A stretch of 64,000 nt of DNA from Streptomyces cellostaticus (GCF_023630175.1 NZ_JALLIN010000032.1:24778-88777); one strand, 5' to 3'. Counted from the first letter of the stretch, positions 1 through 9,480 are shown. A program made the numbers and translations. The notes: generated by a model not told the origin, from the sequence alone.

Positions 1-237
1 ATGATCCGGAACGGCCGCCTTGAGGGGCAGATCAAGGACTTTGCATATCAGGGGGTCACCCCCCAGTTCTGGGGCTCCATGGAAGCTGTCGGAGGCCCCC
101 AGACCTACGTGCTAGGAGGGGCTTTCAACTGCGGAAAGGCCCAGCCGGGGCAGGTGGCGTCCGTGTCTCACGGGTGCCCCTCGGCCCTGTTCCGGGGCGT
201 CAACATTCTCAACACCACCCAGGAGGCCGGTCGATGA
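1..237 (+). CDS. tldD: TldD-family protein, C-terminal fragment (window edge)
   Basis: This is the last 78 residues of a TldD/PmbA-family protein whose start lies outside the window; the ATG at base 1 is internal. The tail contains a Cys-Gly-Lys-Ala-Gln-Pro-Gly-Gln stretch and a Ser-His-Gly-Cys-Pro segment followed by a G-(V/I)-N-I-L-N run, typical of the TldD C-terminus. TldD is the metalloprotease-like partner of TldE, known in other bacteria for peptide-modification processing. The stop overlaps the next start (ATGA), so the two proteins are probably made together as a heterodimer. The partial length limits certainty. Confidence 0.75.
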   Translation: MIRNGRLEGQIKDFAYQGVTPQFWGSMEAVGGPQTYVLGGAFNCGKAQPGQVASVSHGCPSALFRGVNILNTTQEAGR

Positions 238-1628
238 GCGCCCGTACCCACAAGCCGCACGAGGTCGTCGAGCAGGCGCTGGCGCTGTCCCGGGCCGACG
301 GCTGCGTGGTCATCGCCGACGAGCAGTCGACCGCCAACCTGCGCTGGGCGCGGAACGCGCTCACCACCAACGGTGTGACGCGGGGCCGCACGCTCACCGT
401 GATCGCGACCGTGGACGGCCGGGAGGGCACCGCCTCCGGTGTCGTGTCCCGGTCGGCGGTGACGGCCGCCGAGCTGGAGCCGCTGGTGCGGGCCGCCGAG
501 GCGGCCGCGCGCGGCGCCGGGCCCGCCGAGGACGCGCAGCCGCTCGTCGGCGACGTGCCCGCGTCCCCCGACTTCACCGACGCGCCGGCCGAGACCTCCT
601 CCGCGGTGTTCGCGGACTTCGCCCCGGCACTCGGCGAGTCCTTCGCACGCGCGCGTGCGGGGGGCCGCGAGCTGTACGGCTTCGCCAACCACGAGCTGGT
701 GTCGACGTACCTGGGCACCTCCACCGGGCTGCGGCTGCGGCACGACCAGCCCACCGGCACGCTGGAGATGAACGCGAAGTCGCCGGACGGCACCCGCTCG
801 GCGTGGGCGGGCCGGTCGACGCGCGACTTCAAGGACGTCGACCCGGGCGCGCTCGACGCCGAGCTGGCCGTACGGCTCGGCTGGGCCGAGCGGCGCGTGG
901 AGCTGCCCGCGGGCCGGTACGAGACGCTGCTGCCGCCGACCGCGGTCGCGGACCTGCTGATCTACCAGTTCTGGTCGGCCTCGGGCCGGGACGCGGCGGA
1001 GGGCCGGACGGTGTTCTCCAAGCCCGGTGGCGGCACCCGGGTCGGCGAGAAGCTGAGCGGGCTGCCGCTGACCCTGCGCAGCGACCCGCACGAGCCGGGC
1101 CTGGAGTGCGCACCGTTCGTGGTCGCCCACTCCTCCGGCGGCGACCAGTCCGTGTTCGACAACGGGCTGCCGGTGCGGGCCACCGACTGGGTCGGCGAGG
1201 GCGTGCTGCGGAACCTGACCACCACCCGGCACAGCGCGGGCCTGACCGGGCTGCCGGTCGCCCCGGCGCTCGGGAACCTCGTCCTCGACGGCGGGCGGGA
1301 CCGCTCCCTGGAGGAGATGGTCGCGGACACCGGACGCGGACTGCTGCTGACCTGCCTGTGGTACATCCGCGAGGTGGATCCGGCGACGCTGCTGCTCACC
1401 GGTCTGACCCGGGACGGCGTCTACCTCGTGGAGAACGGCGAGGTCACCGGACAGGTGAACAACTTCCGCTTCAACGAGTCGCCGGTGGGCCTGCTGGGGA
1501 GGGCCACGGAGGCCGGGCGCACCGAGAAGACGCTGCCGCGCGAGTGGAGCGACTGGTTCACCCGGGCCGCGATGCCGGCGCTGCGGATCCCCGACTTCAA
1601 CATGAGCTCTGTCAGTCAGGGCGTATAA
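234..1628 (+). CDS. pmbA: TldE/PmbA-family protein (metallopeptidase partner)
   Basis: A 464-aa protein of the TldD/PmbA (U62) family. The ATG at 234 overlaps the preceding stop as ATGA, which decides the start over an upstream in-frame codon at 174. The family usually forms a TldD/TldE heterodimer in which TldE lacks the HExxxH zinc motif; I see no such motif here, consistent with the TldE role. The C-terminus ends in the usual segment 'VENGEVTGQVNNFRFNESP', where the family closes its last beta domain. Substrates in Streptomyces are unknown; roles in RiPP maturation or toxin degradation in other bacteria are precedents only. Confidence 0.85.
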   Translation: MSARTHKPHEVVEQALALSRADGCVVIADEQSTANLRWARNALTTNGVTRGRTLTVIATVDGREGTASGVVSRSAVTAAELEPLVRAAEAAARGAGPAEDAQPLVGDVPASPDFTDAPAETSSAVFADFAPALGESFARARAGGRELYGFANHELVSTYLGTSTGLRLRHDQPTGTLEMNAKSPDGTRSAWAGRSTRDFKDVDPGALDAELAVRLGWAERRVELPAGRYETLLPPTAVADLLIYQFWSASGRDAAEGRTVFSKPGGGTRVGEKLSGLPLTLRSDPHEPGLECAPFVVAHSSGGDQSVFDNGLPVRATDWVGEGVLRNLTTTRHSAGLTGLPVAPALGNLVLDGGRDRSLEEMVADTGRGLLLTCLWYIREVDPATLLLTGLTRDGVYLVENGEVTGQVNNFRFNESPVGLLGRATEAGRTEKTLPREWSDWFTRAAMPALRIPDFNMSSVSQGV

Positions 1629-1684
1629 CCTCGTACTCGGCTGTCACCCGGCTGCCCGAAGATCTTCAAGGAGACACGAGAACC

Positions 1685-2953
1685 GTGACGGACATCGTCG
1701 ACGAGCTGAAGTGGCGTGGGCTGTTCGCCCTGTCCACCGACGAGGACGCCTTGCGCAAGGCGCTCGCGGACGGTCCCGTCACGTTCTATTGCGGCTTCGA
1801 CCCGACGGCGCCGTCGCTGCACGTGGGGCACCTGGTGCAGGTGCTCACCGTGCGCCGGCTCCAGCAGGCCGGGCACCGGCCGCTGGCGCTGGTCGGCGGT
1901 GCGACGGGCCTGATCGGCGACCCGCGCCCGACCGCCGAGCGCACGCTGAACGACCCGGAGACGGTGGCCGGCTGGGTGGGCCGGCTGCGCGGGCAGATCG
2001 AGCCGTTCCTGTCCTTCGAGGGCGAGAACGCGGCGGTCATGGTGAACAACCTCGACTGGACGCAGGGCCTGTCCGCGATCGAGTTCCTGCGGGACATCGG
2101 CAAGCACTTCCGGGTCAACAAGATGCTGACGAAGGACTCCGTGGCCCGCCGCCTGGAGTCCGACCAGGGCATCAGCTACACCGAGTTCAGCTACCAGATC
2201 CTGCAGGGCATGGACTTCCTGCAGCTCTACCGGCGGTACGACTGCAGGCTCCAGCAGGGCGGCAGCGACCAGTGGGGCAACCTCACGGCCGGCCTGGACC
2301 TGATCCACCGGCTGGAGCCGGACGCGGACGTGCACGCCCTGGCCACCCCGCTGATGACCAAGGCGGACGGCACCAAGTTCGGCAAGACCGAGGGCGGAGC
2401 CGTCTGGCTCGACCCGGAGATGACGACGCCGTACGCGTTCTACCAGTTCTGGCTGAACGTGGACGACCGGGACATCTCGCGGTACATGCGGATCCTCTCC
2501 TTCAGGTCCCGGGACGAGCTGGAGGAGCTGGAGCGGCAGACCGAGGAGCGCCCGCAGGCCCGCGCCGCGCAGCGCGCGCTCGCCGAGGAGCTGACGACGC
2601 TGGTGCACGGCGCCGACCAGACGGCGGCCGTGATCGCCGCGTCCAAGGCCCTCTTCGGTCAGGGCGAGCTCGCGGAGCTGGACGACCGGACGCTGTCGGC
2701 GGCGCTGTCCGAGGTGCCGCACATCCAGGTCACCGAGCTGGGTCCGGTGGTCGACCTGTTCGCCGAGGTCGGGCTGGTGGCCAGCAAGTCGGCCGCCCGG
2801 CGGACGGTCAAGGAGGGCGGTGCCTACGTGAACAACGCGAAGGTCGCCGCGGAGGACGCGGTTCCCGCCCGGGAGGACCTGCTGCACGGGCGCTGGCTGG
2901 TGCTGCGCCGGGGCAAGAGGAACCTGGCCGCGGTCGAGGTCAAGCCCGCGTGA
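1685..2953 (+). CDS. tyrS: Tyrosyl-tRNA synthetase
   Basis: A 422-aa class I aminoacyl-tRNA synthetase that charges tRNA-Tyr in the cytoplasm. The HIGH motif appears as HVGH (residues 46-49) and the KMSKS equivalent as KFGKT (about 231-235), the usual TyrS variant. The Tyr-binding segment 'QGGSDQWGN' lies between them. The last ~65 residues form an S4 RNA-binding domain ('SKSAARRTVKEGGAYVNN'). The GTG start has an AAGGAGA ribosome-binding site at 1668-1674 and gives the standard length for actinobacterial TyrS. A strong hairpin follows the stop, so the gene probably ends its own transcript. Confidence 0.97.
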   Translation: MTDIVDELKWRGLFALSTDEDALRKALADGPVTFYCGFDPTAPSLHVGHLVQVLTVRRLQQAGHRPLALVGGATGLIGDPRPTAERTLNDPETVAGWVGRLRGQIEPFLSFEGENAAVMVNNLDWTQGLSAIEFLRDIGKHFRVNKMLTKDSVARRLESDQGISYTEFSYQILQGMDFLQLYRRYDCRLQQGGSDQWGNLTAGLDLIHRLEPDADVHALATPLMTKADGTKFGKTEGGAVWLDPEMTTPYAFYQFWLNVDDRDISRYMRILSFRSRDELEELERQTEERPQARAAQRALAEELTTLVHGADQTAAVIAASKALFGQGELAELDDRTLSAALSEVPHIQVTELGPVVDLFAEVGLVASKSAARRTVKEGGAYVNNAKVAAEDAVPAREDLLHGRWLVLRRGKRNLAAVEVKPA

Positions 2954-2954
2954 C

Positions 2955-3003
2955 ACATGCCGAAGGGCGGCTCCCGGTTCCCGGGGGCCGCCCTTCGGCA
3001 TGT
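2955..3003. terminator. Bidirectional terminator between tyrS and the GlsB-like gene
   Basis: Perfect 17-bp inverted repeat (arms 2955-2971 and 2987-3003) between two convergent genes. There is no T-run, as is common in Streptomyces, so termination in both directions is inferred from structure and position. Confidence 0.75.
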
Positions 3004-3017
3004 CGGTGTGTCCGCCG

Positions 3018-3302
3018 TCAGACGCGTTGCTGCTGTTTCCGCTTGCCGATCGTCGCCATGTAGAGGGCGTCGAACAGGGCGACGATGATGATCGCCGCGA
3101 CGAGCTGGAAGGCGTGCCGGCTCCAGTCGATGCCCCTGGTCTCCGCGACGCCGAGGGCTGCGGCGATCGCGTTGCCCGCGATCGCGCCGAGGATGCCGCC
3201 GATGGTGGTCAGCCACAGCGGACTGTGCTGCTTGCCCGGGATGACCGCCTTGGCGATGAGGCCCAGCACGAACCCCACGATGATCGCCCACAACCAGCCC
3301 AT
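3018..3302 (-). CDS. GlsB/YeaQ/YmgE-type small membrane protein
   Basis: A 94-aa protein with three hydrophobic helices (about residues 3-20, 33-51 and 67-84). It has the Gly-rich family pattern 'GWLWAIIVGFVLGLIAK...PGK' near the N-terminus and 'GGILGAIAGN' in the middle, marking the transglycosylase-associated (GlsB) family. Members sit in the cytoplasmic membrane and are often stress-induced; their biochemical role is unknown. The ATG at 3302 is preceded by a GGAGG-like site. This protein carries an extra C-terminal helix compared with the shortest family members. Confidence 0.85.
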   Translation of the reverse strand: MGWLWAIIVGFVLGLIAKAVIPGKQHSPLWLTTIGGILGAIAGNAIAAALGVAETRGIDWSRHAFQLVAAIIIVALFDALYMATIGKRKQQQRV

Positions 3303-3540
3303 GGCTGCCTCCTCGTACCGATCGGCGTGAGCACTACCGCAAGTCTCCGGGTGAGGTCCGTGCGGCGCATGTCGGGCACACCCGTACGTGGCCCGGCCGA
3401 CGGCGTCCGTGCGGGCGGGCGGCGACCCGGTCTCGTGGGCGGTCGGGGCGCGGCGTACGGTGGAGTTGTTCCGCACGGGTCTCGCGCCCACGCGCGGGCG
3501 ACGGTTGCGGACCACGGAGTCCGATGCGGGCGGATGGTGG

Positions 3541-3948
3541 ATGGTGATGCGGAAGCAGCACGGCGGCAACGTCCAGGTGTTCCGGATCACCGGCGCCCGG
3601 ACCGGCCTGGCCGAGGATGTGAGGGGCCGGCAGCGGCGGTACGTCATCTCGATGACGATCCGGACGGCCTCGGTGATCCTCGCGGCGACCCTGTGGAACG
3701 TCGAACGGTACGTCGCCATCGTGGCGCTGGTGCTCGGCGCGCTGCTCCCCTACGTGGCGGTGGTGATCGCTAACGCCGGCCGGGAGCGGCCGCCCACTCT
3801 TCCGTCGACCTTCGTCACGGTCCCGACCCGGCCGATGATCACGCCGCCGCCCGCGGGGGACGAGGGCGCGCGGGCGGAATCCGTACCGGAGGACCGGTCC
3901 GCGGAGCCCGGGCCACCGGGGCCCGGTGAGCGGCCGGACCGGGCCTGA
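3541..3948 (+). CDS. DUF3099-type membrane protein
   Basis: A roughly 135-aa protein. The N-terminal ~85 residues match the actinobacterial DUF3099 pattern: 'VFRITGAR', then 'DVRGRQRRYVISM', then two adjacent transmembrane helices ending in 'VVIANAGRE'. The C-terminal ~50 residues are Pro/Glu-rich and look disordered. The start is uncertain: ATG 3541 and ATG 3547 are both in frame and neither has a strong ribosome-binding site. Function is unknown. Confidence 0.8.
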   Translation: MVMRKQHGGNVQVFRITGARTGLAEDVRGRQRRYVISMTIRTASVILAATLWNVERYVAIVALVLGALLPYVAVVIANAGRERPPTLPSTFVTVPTRPMITPPPAGDEGARAESVPEDRSAEPGPPGPGERPDRA

Positions 3949-4170
3949 CCACGGGGGATGCGGGGCGGCGGACCGGGGGCGCGGCCAAGCTCAAGAAAAG
4001 CTCAATTCATTCGTGCGGTTCAGTGCCGGACGCAGGGTGACCCATGACATACTGCGTACGCGCTCCGCATCCCCCGTCGGAGCGACGGACCGACGCCGGG
4101 CAGCTCCCCCCGTGGCTGCTCGGCGTCGCCTTGTTTGCGGGGGCTGTGCGACGGAACCAGTGACGAACCT

Positions 4171-4404
4171 GTGAGTGACGAGACCCCCATCTGCTCCGCC
4201 AAGGGCTGCCGTGCCGCCGCCGGGTGGGTGCTGGCCTGGAACAACCCGAAGATCCACACGCCGGAGCGGCGCAAGACCTGGCTCGCCTGCGAGGAGCACC
4301 GCGAGCATCTTTCGCAGTTCCTCGGGGTCCGCGGGTTCCTCAAGGACGTGGTGCGCTTCGCGGACTGGGAGGCTCCCGAGGGCTCCGGAGGCCTGCCCGG
4401 CTGA
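4171..4404 (+). CDS. Small conserved actinobacterial protein, possible zinc binder
   Basis: A 77-aa protein starting at GTG 4171. Relatives have been mislabelled 'acetone carboxylase' in some annotations; the sequence shows no such domain. It carries CSAKGC near the N-terminus and a CEEH motif in the middle, a layout that could hold one zinc ion. It also contains a 'GWVLAWNNPKIHTPERRKTWLACEEH' core (broken here by description only), conserved in Streptomyces from memory. The next gene, moaA, is convergent. Function unknown. Confidence 0.7.
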   Translation: MSDETPICSAKGCRAAAGWVLAWNNPKIHTPERRKTWLACEEHREHLSQFLGVRGFLKDVVRFADWEAPEGSGGLPG

Positions 4405-4531
4405 TCACGCCGCAGGCGCGGGCCCCGTTACCGCGTCGGCCGAGGAAGCCGACGCCGCGGCGTCCGGCAGGCGCTCTCTCGCCACCCGCCGGACGCCGCT
4501 CCTCGACGGGCGAACCGCGACCGACGCGGCA

Positions 4532-5521
4532 CTAGCCGCCGATCGCCGACATCGGGCGGTCCGGCTGTACGAACGAGGGGTCGTCGAGACCCGCTCCGGC
4601 CTTCTTGCCCCACATCGCCAGGCGCCACAGGCGGGCGATCTCCTCGTCGGGGGCGCCGGAGCGCAGGGCCGCCCGCAGGTCCGTCTCCTCGGTGGCGAAC
4701 AGGCAGGTCCGTATCTGGCCGTCGGCCGTGAGGCGGGTACGGTCGCAGGCCGCGCAGAACGGGCGGGTGACCGAGGCGATCACGCCCACGCGGTGCGGCC
4801 CGCCGTCGACCAGCCAGCGCTCCGCCGGGGCGGAGCCGCGTTCCTCGGCGCCCTCGGGGGTGAGGTCGAAGCGGGTGCGCAGGGAGGTCAGGATGTCCCC
4901 GGCGGTGACCATGCCCTCGCGCTTCCAGCCGTGCTGGGCGTCGAGCGGCATCTGCTCGATGAAGCGCAGCTCGTAGTCGTGCTCCACCGCCCAGGCCAGC
5001 AGGTCCGGGGCCTCGTCGGCGTTCAGACCGGGCATCAGGACCGAGTTGACCTTCACCGGCTCGAGGCCCGCCTCGCGGGCGGCCTCGAGGCCCTCCAGTA
5101 CGTCCCGGAGGCGGTCGCGGCGGGTCAGGGTCTTGAAGACGTCCGGGCGGAGGGTGTCCAGGGAGACGTTCACCCGGTCCAGGCCGGCCGCCCGCAGGGC
5201 GGACGCGGTGCGCCGCAGACCGATGCCGTTGGTGGTGAGGGACATCTGGGGCCGGGGCTCCAGGGCGCCGACGCGCTCGACGATGCCGGTCAGTCCTGGG
5301 CGCAGCAGGGGTTCGCCGCCGGTGAAGCGGACCTCCTCGATGCCGAGCAGGCGGACCGCGATGTCGATGAGCCGGACGATCTCGTCGTCCGTGAGCAGGT
5401 CGGGCTTGGCGAGCCACTGCAGGCCCTCCTCGGGCATGCAGTAGGTGCAGCGCAGATTGCACCGGTCGGTCAGTGAGACCCGAAGGTCGGTGGCGACTCG
5501 GCCGTAGGTGTCGATGAGCAC
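4532..5521 (-). CDS. moaA: GTP 3',8-cyclase MoaA (molybdenum cofactor step 1)
   Basis: A 329-aa radical-SAM enzyme that converts GTP to 3',8-cyclo-H2GTP, the first molybdopterin step. The N-terminal cluster motif C-x3-C-x2-C lies at residues 21-28 ('CNLRCTYC'). The SAM-binding 'TGGEPLLR' follows. The C-terminal second cluster is visible as CAACDRTR ... C, and the protein ends in the conserved Gly-Gly tail. I chose GTG 5521 because it gives the family length and has a GGGAGGGG site just upstream; the longer ORF runs back into an unrelated region. No other moa gene is adjacent. Confidence 0.95.
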   Translation of the reverse strand: MLIDTYGRVATDLRVSLTDRCNLRCTYCMPEEGLQWLAKPDLLTDDEIVRLIDIAVRLLGIEEVRFTGGEPLLRPGLTGIVERVGALEPRPQMSLTTNGIGLRRTASALRAAGLDRVNVSLDTLRPDVFKTLTRRDRLRDVLEGLEAAREAGLEPVKVNSVLMPGLNADEAPDLLAWAVEHDYELRFIEQMPLDAQHGWKREGMVTAGDILTSLRTRFDLTPEGAEERGSAPAERWLVDGGPHRVGVIASVTRPFCAACDRTRLTADGQIRTCLFATEETDLRAALRSGAPDEEIARLWRLAMWGKKAGAGLDDPSFVQPDRPMSAIGG

Positions 5522-5624
5522 GTGGGCCCCCTCCCTCGGTACCGCATCATCGTTGTTCGTCACCTGCGAGCCTACGCGAGAGCACCGACAACGGCGGTGG
5601 CCCGATCCCACGAGGCACGGCGAG

Positions 5625-5662
5625 GCCGCGTCGTAGGACCGTACGATCCCGTACGACGCGGC
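5625..5662 (-). terminator. Terminator downstream of the symporter gene
   Basis: Perfect 11-bp inverted repeat (5625-5635 and 5652-5662) just past the stop of the symporter gene and before the moaA start on the same strand. It should separate the two transcripts. Confidence 0.6.
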
Positions 5663-5676
5663 CGTCGTCGTGCAGG

Positions 5677-7302
5677 TCAGTGCGCTCCCGTTCCGGTCAG
5701 GGACCGCACCTCCAGCTCCGCGTACTTCCCGGCGTCCGGGACCTCCTTGGAGAGCAGGGTGCCCACGGCGCCCAGCAGGAAGCCGACCGGGATCGAGATG
5801 ATGCCCGGGTTCTCCAGCGGGAACCAGTGGAAGTCGACGTCCGGGAACATCGAGGTCGGCTTGCCGGACACCACCGGCGAGAACAGCACGAGGCCGACCG
5901 CGGTGACCAGGCCGCCGTAGATCGACCACAGGGCGCCCGAGGTGGTGAACCGCTTCCAGAACAGGCTGTAGAGGATGGTCGGCAGGTTGGCGGAGGCGGC
6001 GACCGCGAAGGCGAGCGCGACCAGGCCGGCCACGTTCAGGTCACGGGCCATGGCACCGAGCAGGATGGAGACGGCGCCGATGCCGACGGTGGCCCAGCGG
6101 GCCGCGCCCAGTTCCTGCCGCTCGGTGGCCTGTCCCTTCTTGATGACGTTGGCGTAGATGTCGTGGGCGAAGGAGGACGACGAGGCCAGGGTGAGGCCGG
6201 CGACCACCGCGAGGATGGTGGCGAAGGCGACGGCCGAGATGGTGGCGAGCAGGATCGCCCCCCAGTTGGAGTCGACCCCGCCCAGGTGCAGGGCGAGGAG
6301 CGGGGCGGCGGTGTTGCCCGCCTTGTTGGAGGCGATGATCTCGTCCGGTCTGATCAGCGCGGCCGCGCCGAAGCCGAGGGCGAGGGTCATCAGGTAGAAG
6401 GCGCCGATCAGGCCGATCGCCCAGATGACGGACTTACGGGCGGCCTTGGCGGTCGGCACCGTGTAGAAGCGGATCAGGATGTGCGGCAGGCCCGCGGTGC
6501 CGAGGACCAGGGCGATACCGAGGGAGATGAAGTCCAGCTTGGTGGTGCCGGTGGCACCGTACTTCAGGCCGGGCTCCAGGAACGCCGAACCCTTGGCGCT
6601 GTTGTCGGCGGCCTTTCCGAGCAGGTCGGAGATGTTGAAGTGGAACTTCAGCAGGACCAGGAAGGTCAGCAGCAGGGCACCCAGGATCAGCAGCACCGCC
6701 TTGACCATCTGGACCCAGGTGGTGCCCTTCATACCGCCGATGGTGACGTAGACGATCATCAGGACGCCGACCAGGGCGACGATGCCGATCTTGCCGCCGT
6801 CGCTGGTGATGCCGAGCAGCAGCGAGACGAGCACACCGGCGCCGGCCATCTGGGCGAGCAGGTAGAAGATCGACACGACGATGGTGGAGACACCGGCCGC
6901 GGTACGCACGGGCCGCTGGCGCATCCGGTAGGCCAGGACGTCGCCCATCGTGTACCGGCCGGAGTTGCGCAGCGGCTCGGCGACCAGGAGGAGGGCCACC
7001 AGCCAGGCGACCAGGAAGCCGATGGAGTAGAGGAAGCCGTCGTAGCCGAAGAGTGCGATGGCGCCGGCGATGCCGAGGAAGGACGCGGCGGACATGTAGT
7101 CGCCGGAGACGGCCAGGCCGTTCTGGAAGCCGGTGAACTGCCGTCCGCCGGCGTAGAAGTCGGCGGCGTCCCTGGTCTGCCGGCCGGCCCAGACGGTGAT
7201 CACGAGGGTCGCGGTCACGAACACCGCGAACAGGGTGACGATCAGCGTCCGGTGCTCGCTGGCCTCACCTGCGGCCAGCAGGACGTGCTGTGCGGGGTTC
7301 AT
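5677..7302 (-). CDS. Sodium:solute symporter (ActP/acetate-permease-like)
   Basis: A 541-aa integral membrane protein of the SSS family with about 13 predicted helices. The N-terminal part shows 'FYAGGRQFTGFQNGLAVSGDYMSAASFLG', the sodium-binding region of acetate/pyruvate-type symporters such as ActP and MctC. It overlaps the upstream DUF485 gene by 4 bp, the usual pairing for short-chain monocarboxylate transporters. Substrate (acetate, pyruvate or propionate) is inferred from the family, not shown. A hairpin closes the transcript downstream. Confidence 0.9.
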   Translation of the reverse strand: MNPAQHVLLAAGEASEHRTLIVTLFAVFVTATLVITVWAGRQTRDAADFYAGGRQFTGFQNGLAVSGDYMSAASFLGIAGAIALFGYDGFLYSIGFLVAWLVALLLVAEPLRNSGRYTMGDVLAYRMRQRPVRTAAGVSTIVVSIFYLLAQMAGAGVLVSLLLGITSDGGKIGIVALVGVLMIVYVTIGGMKGTTWVQMVKAVLLILGALLLTFLVLLKFHFNISDLLGKAADNSAKGSAFLEPGLKYGATGTTKLDFISLGIALVLGTAGLPHILIRFYTVPTAKAARKSVIWAIGLIGAFYLMTLALGFGAAALIRPDEIIASNKAGNTAAPLLALHLGGVDSNWGAILLATISAVAFATILAVVAGLTLASSSSFAHDIYANVIKKGQATERQELGAARWATVGIGAVSILLGAMARDLNVAGLVALAFAVAASANLPTILYSLFWKRFTTSGALWSIYGGLVTAVGLVLFSPVVSGKPTSMFPDVDFHWFPLENPGIISIPVGFLLGAVGTLLSKEVPDAGKYAELEVRSLTGTGAH

Positions 7303-7655
7303 GCTCCGCCCTCCATCCGGGACTTGATGGCCTCGGCCCGCGGGTCGAGCCTGGCGGCGGCGTGCCGCGCGTACCACCAGGCGATGAGGAACGTGGTGAG
7401 GAACTGCGCGATGCCCAGGACGAGGGCCACGTTGATGTTGCCGGCCACCTTGGTGCCCATGAAGCCGCCCGCGTAGCAGGAGAGCAGCACATACAGCAGG
7501 TACCAGGTGGTGAAGGCGATGGTCAGGGGGAACGCGAAGGAGCGGTTGGCGCGGCGCAACTCCCTGAACTCCGCGCTCTGCTGGACCTCGACGAACTCCT
7601 CGGTGGAGGGAAGGTGGGCTTGCGGTTTCGCGGGTGGCGGTGTCTCGGTGGCCAC
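7299..7655 (-). CDS. DUF485 small membrane protein, symporter partner
   Basis: A 118-aa protein with two transmembrane helices (about residues 42-62 and 76-95). The segment 'FRELRRANRSFAFPLTIAFTTWYLLYVLL' is characteristic of DUF485 (YjcH-like). These proteins are encoded directly upstream of ActP-like symporters; the 4-bp overlap here implies coupled translation. Its exact role in transport is not established. Confidence 0.9.
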   Translation of the reverse strand: MATETPPPAKPQAHLPSTEEFVEVQQSAEFRELRRANRSFAFPLTIAFTTWYLLYVLLSCYAGGFMGTKVAGNINVALVLGIAQFLTTFLIAWWYARHAAARLDPRAEAIKSRMEGGA

Positions 7656-7941
7656 GGGCTCTCCTCGCGTCGGACCTGCGGTGCGTCGACCTCACACGGA
7701 CAAGGGATCACGTTACCGGCAGTCGCCGTCCGGCTCCGCTGAGTGATCCCGGTGGGGGGCCACGATCGTGCCGGGCCCTCCGTCCACGGTCACGGCGCCG
7801 CGCGCGAACCGGTTCAAGTCGGCCTGCCCCTTTCGGAGATCAGATCGGGGAGATAACTTCGCCCTGCACCACCCGTCATGTACGCGCCCAAGCACCACCT
7901 GTGCCTCGGGCGGTTCCGTAACCGGATGATGTGGAGATCCC

Positions 7942-9468
7942 ATGGTTCATCTGCGCTCCAGGCGCAGGCTGGCGCTCGCCGTGCCGGTCGTGCTCTCACT
8001 GACCGCCTCGCTCGGCTTCCTGCCGACGGCGGCCTCGGCTGCGACCGAGGCCGCCACCACGGCACGGGCGGCGGACGGCCCGGCCCTGGCGTACGTCGTC
8101 AACACCAGGACGGACCACCGCACGATCGAGTCGGTGAAGCGGGCGATCTCGCGCAACGGCGGCACCATCGTGGCGAGTTACGCCCGGATCGGCGTGATCG
8201 TCGCGCACTCCGCGCAGGCGGACTTCGGCCAGCGGATGCGCGCGGTGCGCGGGGTGCAGTCCGCGGGCGCCACCCGTACCGCCCCGCTGAGCGCGGCGGG
8301 GACGACCGACGAGGGCGCGGTCCAGGTCCTGTCGAAGACGGAGGCCGCGAAGCTCGCCCGGGGCGCGGCGGCGGGCGAGGAACCCCTCGAGGCCGACCAG
8401 TGGGACCTGCGGTCGATCGGCGCCGACAAGGCCGCGACGATCAACCCGGGCAGCCGGCGGGTGACCGTCGGCGTGATCGACACCGGCGTCGACGACACCC
8501 ATCCGGACATCGCCCCGAACTTCTCCCCGTCGCAGTCGGCGAACTGTGTGAGCGGCAAGGCGGACACGACGTACGGCGCCTGGCGGCCGGCGGACGCCGA
8601 CCACTACCACGGCACGCACGTCGCGGGTGAGATAGCCGCGGCCCGCAACGGCATAGGCGTGGCGGGCGTGGCGCCCGGGGTGAAGGTCGCCAGCATCACC
8701 GTCGCCCAGCCCGACTCCACCCAGCTCTTCTACCCGGAGAGCGTGGTCTGCGCCTTCGTGTTCGCGGCCGACCACGGCATCGAGGTCACCAACAACAGCT
8801 ACTACGTGGACCCGTGGCTGTACAACTGCAAGGACGACCCCGACCAGCGGGCCATCGTGGACGCGGTCAACCGGGCGCAGTCGTACGCACAGCGCAAGGG
8901 CACGCTCAACGTGGCCTCGGCGGGCAACTCCAACGACGACCTCGACTCCGACGCGATCGTGGACGACTCCAGTCCGGACGACTCGACCGCGACCACCCGG
9001 ACGATCGACCCGCACCAGTGCTACGACGTGCCGACCCAGCTCCCCGGTGTGGTCACCGTGAGCGCGGTGGGCGTCAAGGGCGCCAAGTCGTACTACTCCA
9101 GCTACGGCAGGGGCGTGGTCGACGTGGCGGGACCGGGCGGCGACAAGTACCAGATCCCGGACACGCCGTCGAAGAACGGCCGCATCCTGTCCACGCTGCC
9201 GAACAACGAGTACGGCTTCCTCCAGGGCACCTCGATGGCGTCCCCGCACGTGGCCGCCGTGGCCGCGCTGCTGAAGTCGGCGCACCGGCACGCCACCCCG
9301 GCCCAGCTCCAGATGCTGCTCAAGGCGCAGGCCGACAACCCGGGTTGCCCGGCCGGCCCGTACGACGGGAACGGCGACGGTGTCGTGGACGCGACCTGCG
9401 TCGGCGGCAAGCGCGTCAACGGCTTCTACGGGTTCGGGATCGTCAACGCGCTGCGCGCGGTGCGCTGA
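7942..9468 (+). CDS. Secreted subtilisin-like serine protease (S8)
   Basis: A 508-aa secreted protease. The N-terminus is a signal peptide: basic RSRRR, a hydrophobic core to about residue 30 and an ASA cleavage site near 33. A propeptide-like region with an inhibitor-I9 look follows (about 45-115). The catalytic triad is visible as Asp180 ('VIDTGVDD'), His223 ('HGTHVAGE') and Ser431 ('GTSMASPH'). The ATG at 7942 has GGAG 7-8 bases upstream. The gene stands alone, with a strong terminator after it. It probably serves extracellular protein breakdown. Confidence 0.93.
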   Translation: MVHLRSRRRLALAVPVVLSLTASLGFLPTAASAATEAATTARAADGPALAYVVNTRTDHRTIESVKRAISRNGGTIVASYARIGVIVAHSAQADFGQRMRAVRGVQSAGATRTAPLSAAGTTDEGAVQVLSKTEAAKLARGAAAGEEPLEADQWDLRSIGADKAATINPGSRRVTVGVIDTGVDDTHPDIAPNFSPSQSANCVSGKADTTYGAWRPADADHYHGTHVAGEIAAARNGIGVAGVAPGVKVASITVAQPDSTQLFYPESVVCAFVFAADHGIEVTNNSYYVDPWLYNCKDDPDQRAIVDAVNRAQSYAQRKGTLNVASAGNSNDDLDSDAIVDDSSPDDSTATTRTIDPHQCYDVPTQLPGVVTVSAVGVKGAKSYYSSYGRGVVDVAGPGGDKYQIPDTPSKNGRILSTLPNNEYGFLQGTSMASPHVAAVAALLKSAHRHATPAQLQMLLKAQADNPGCPAGPYDGNGDGVVDATCVGGKRVNGFYGFGIVNALRAVR

Positions 9469-9480
9469 CCCCTCCCCCGC

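Noticed and set aside
1616..3001. 461-codon minus-strand frame opposite tyrS
   Set aside because: Complete overlap with tyrS and no recognisable protein pattern.
4434..4520. Short inverted repeats between the 77-aa gene and moaA
   Set aside because: Arms of 7-9 bp occur by chance often in this base composition; a convergent terminator is plausible but not clear.
5522..5929. N-terminal extension of MoaA
   Set aside because: It overlaps the 3' end of the symporter in another frame and has no MoaA homology; GTG 5521 gives the family length.
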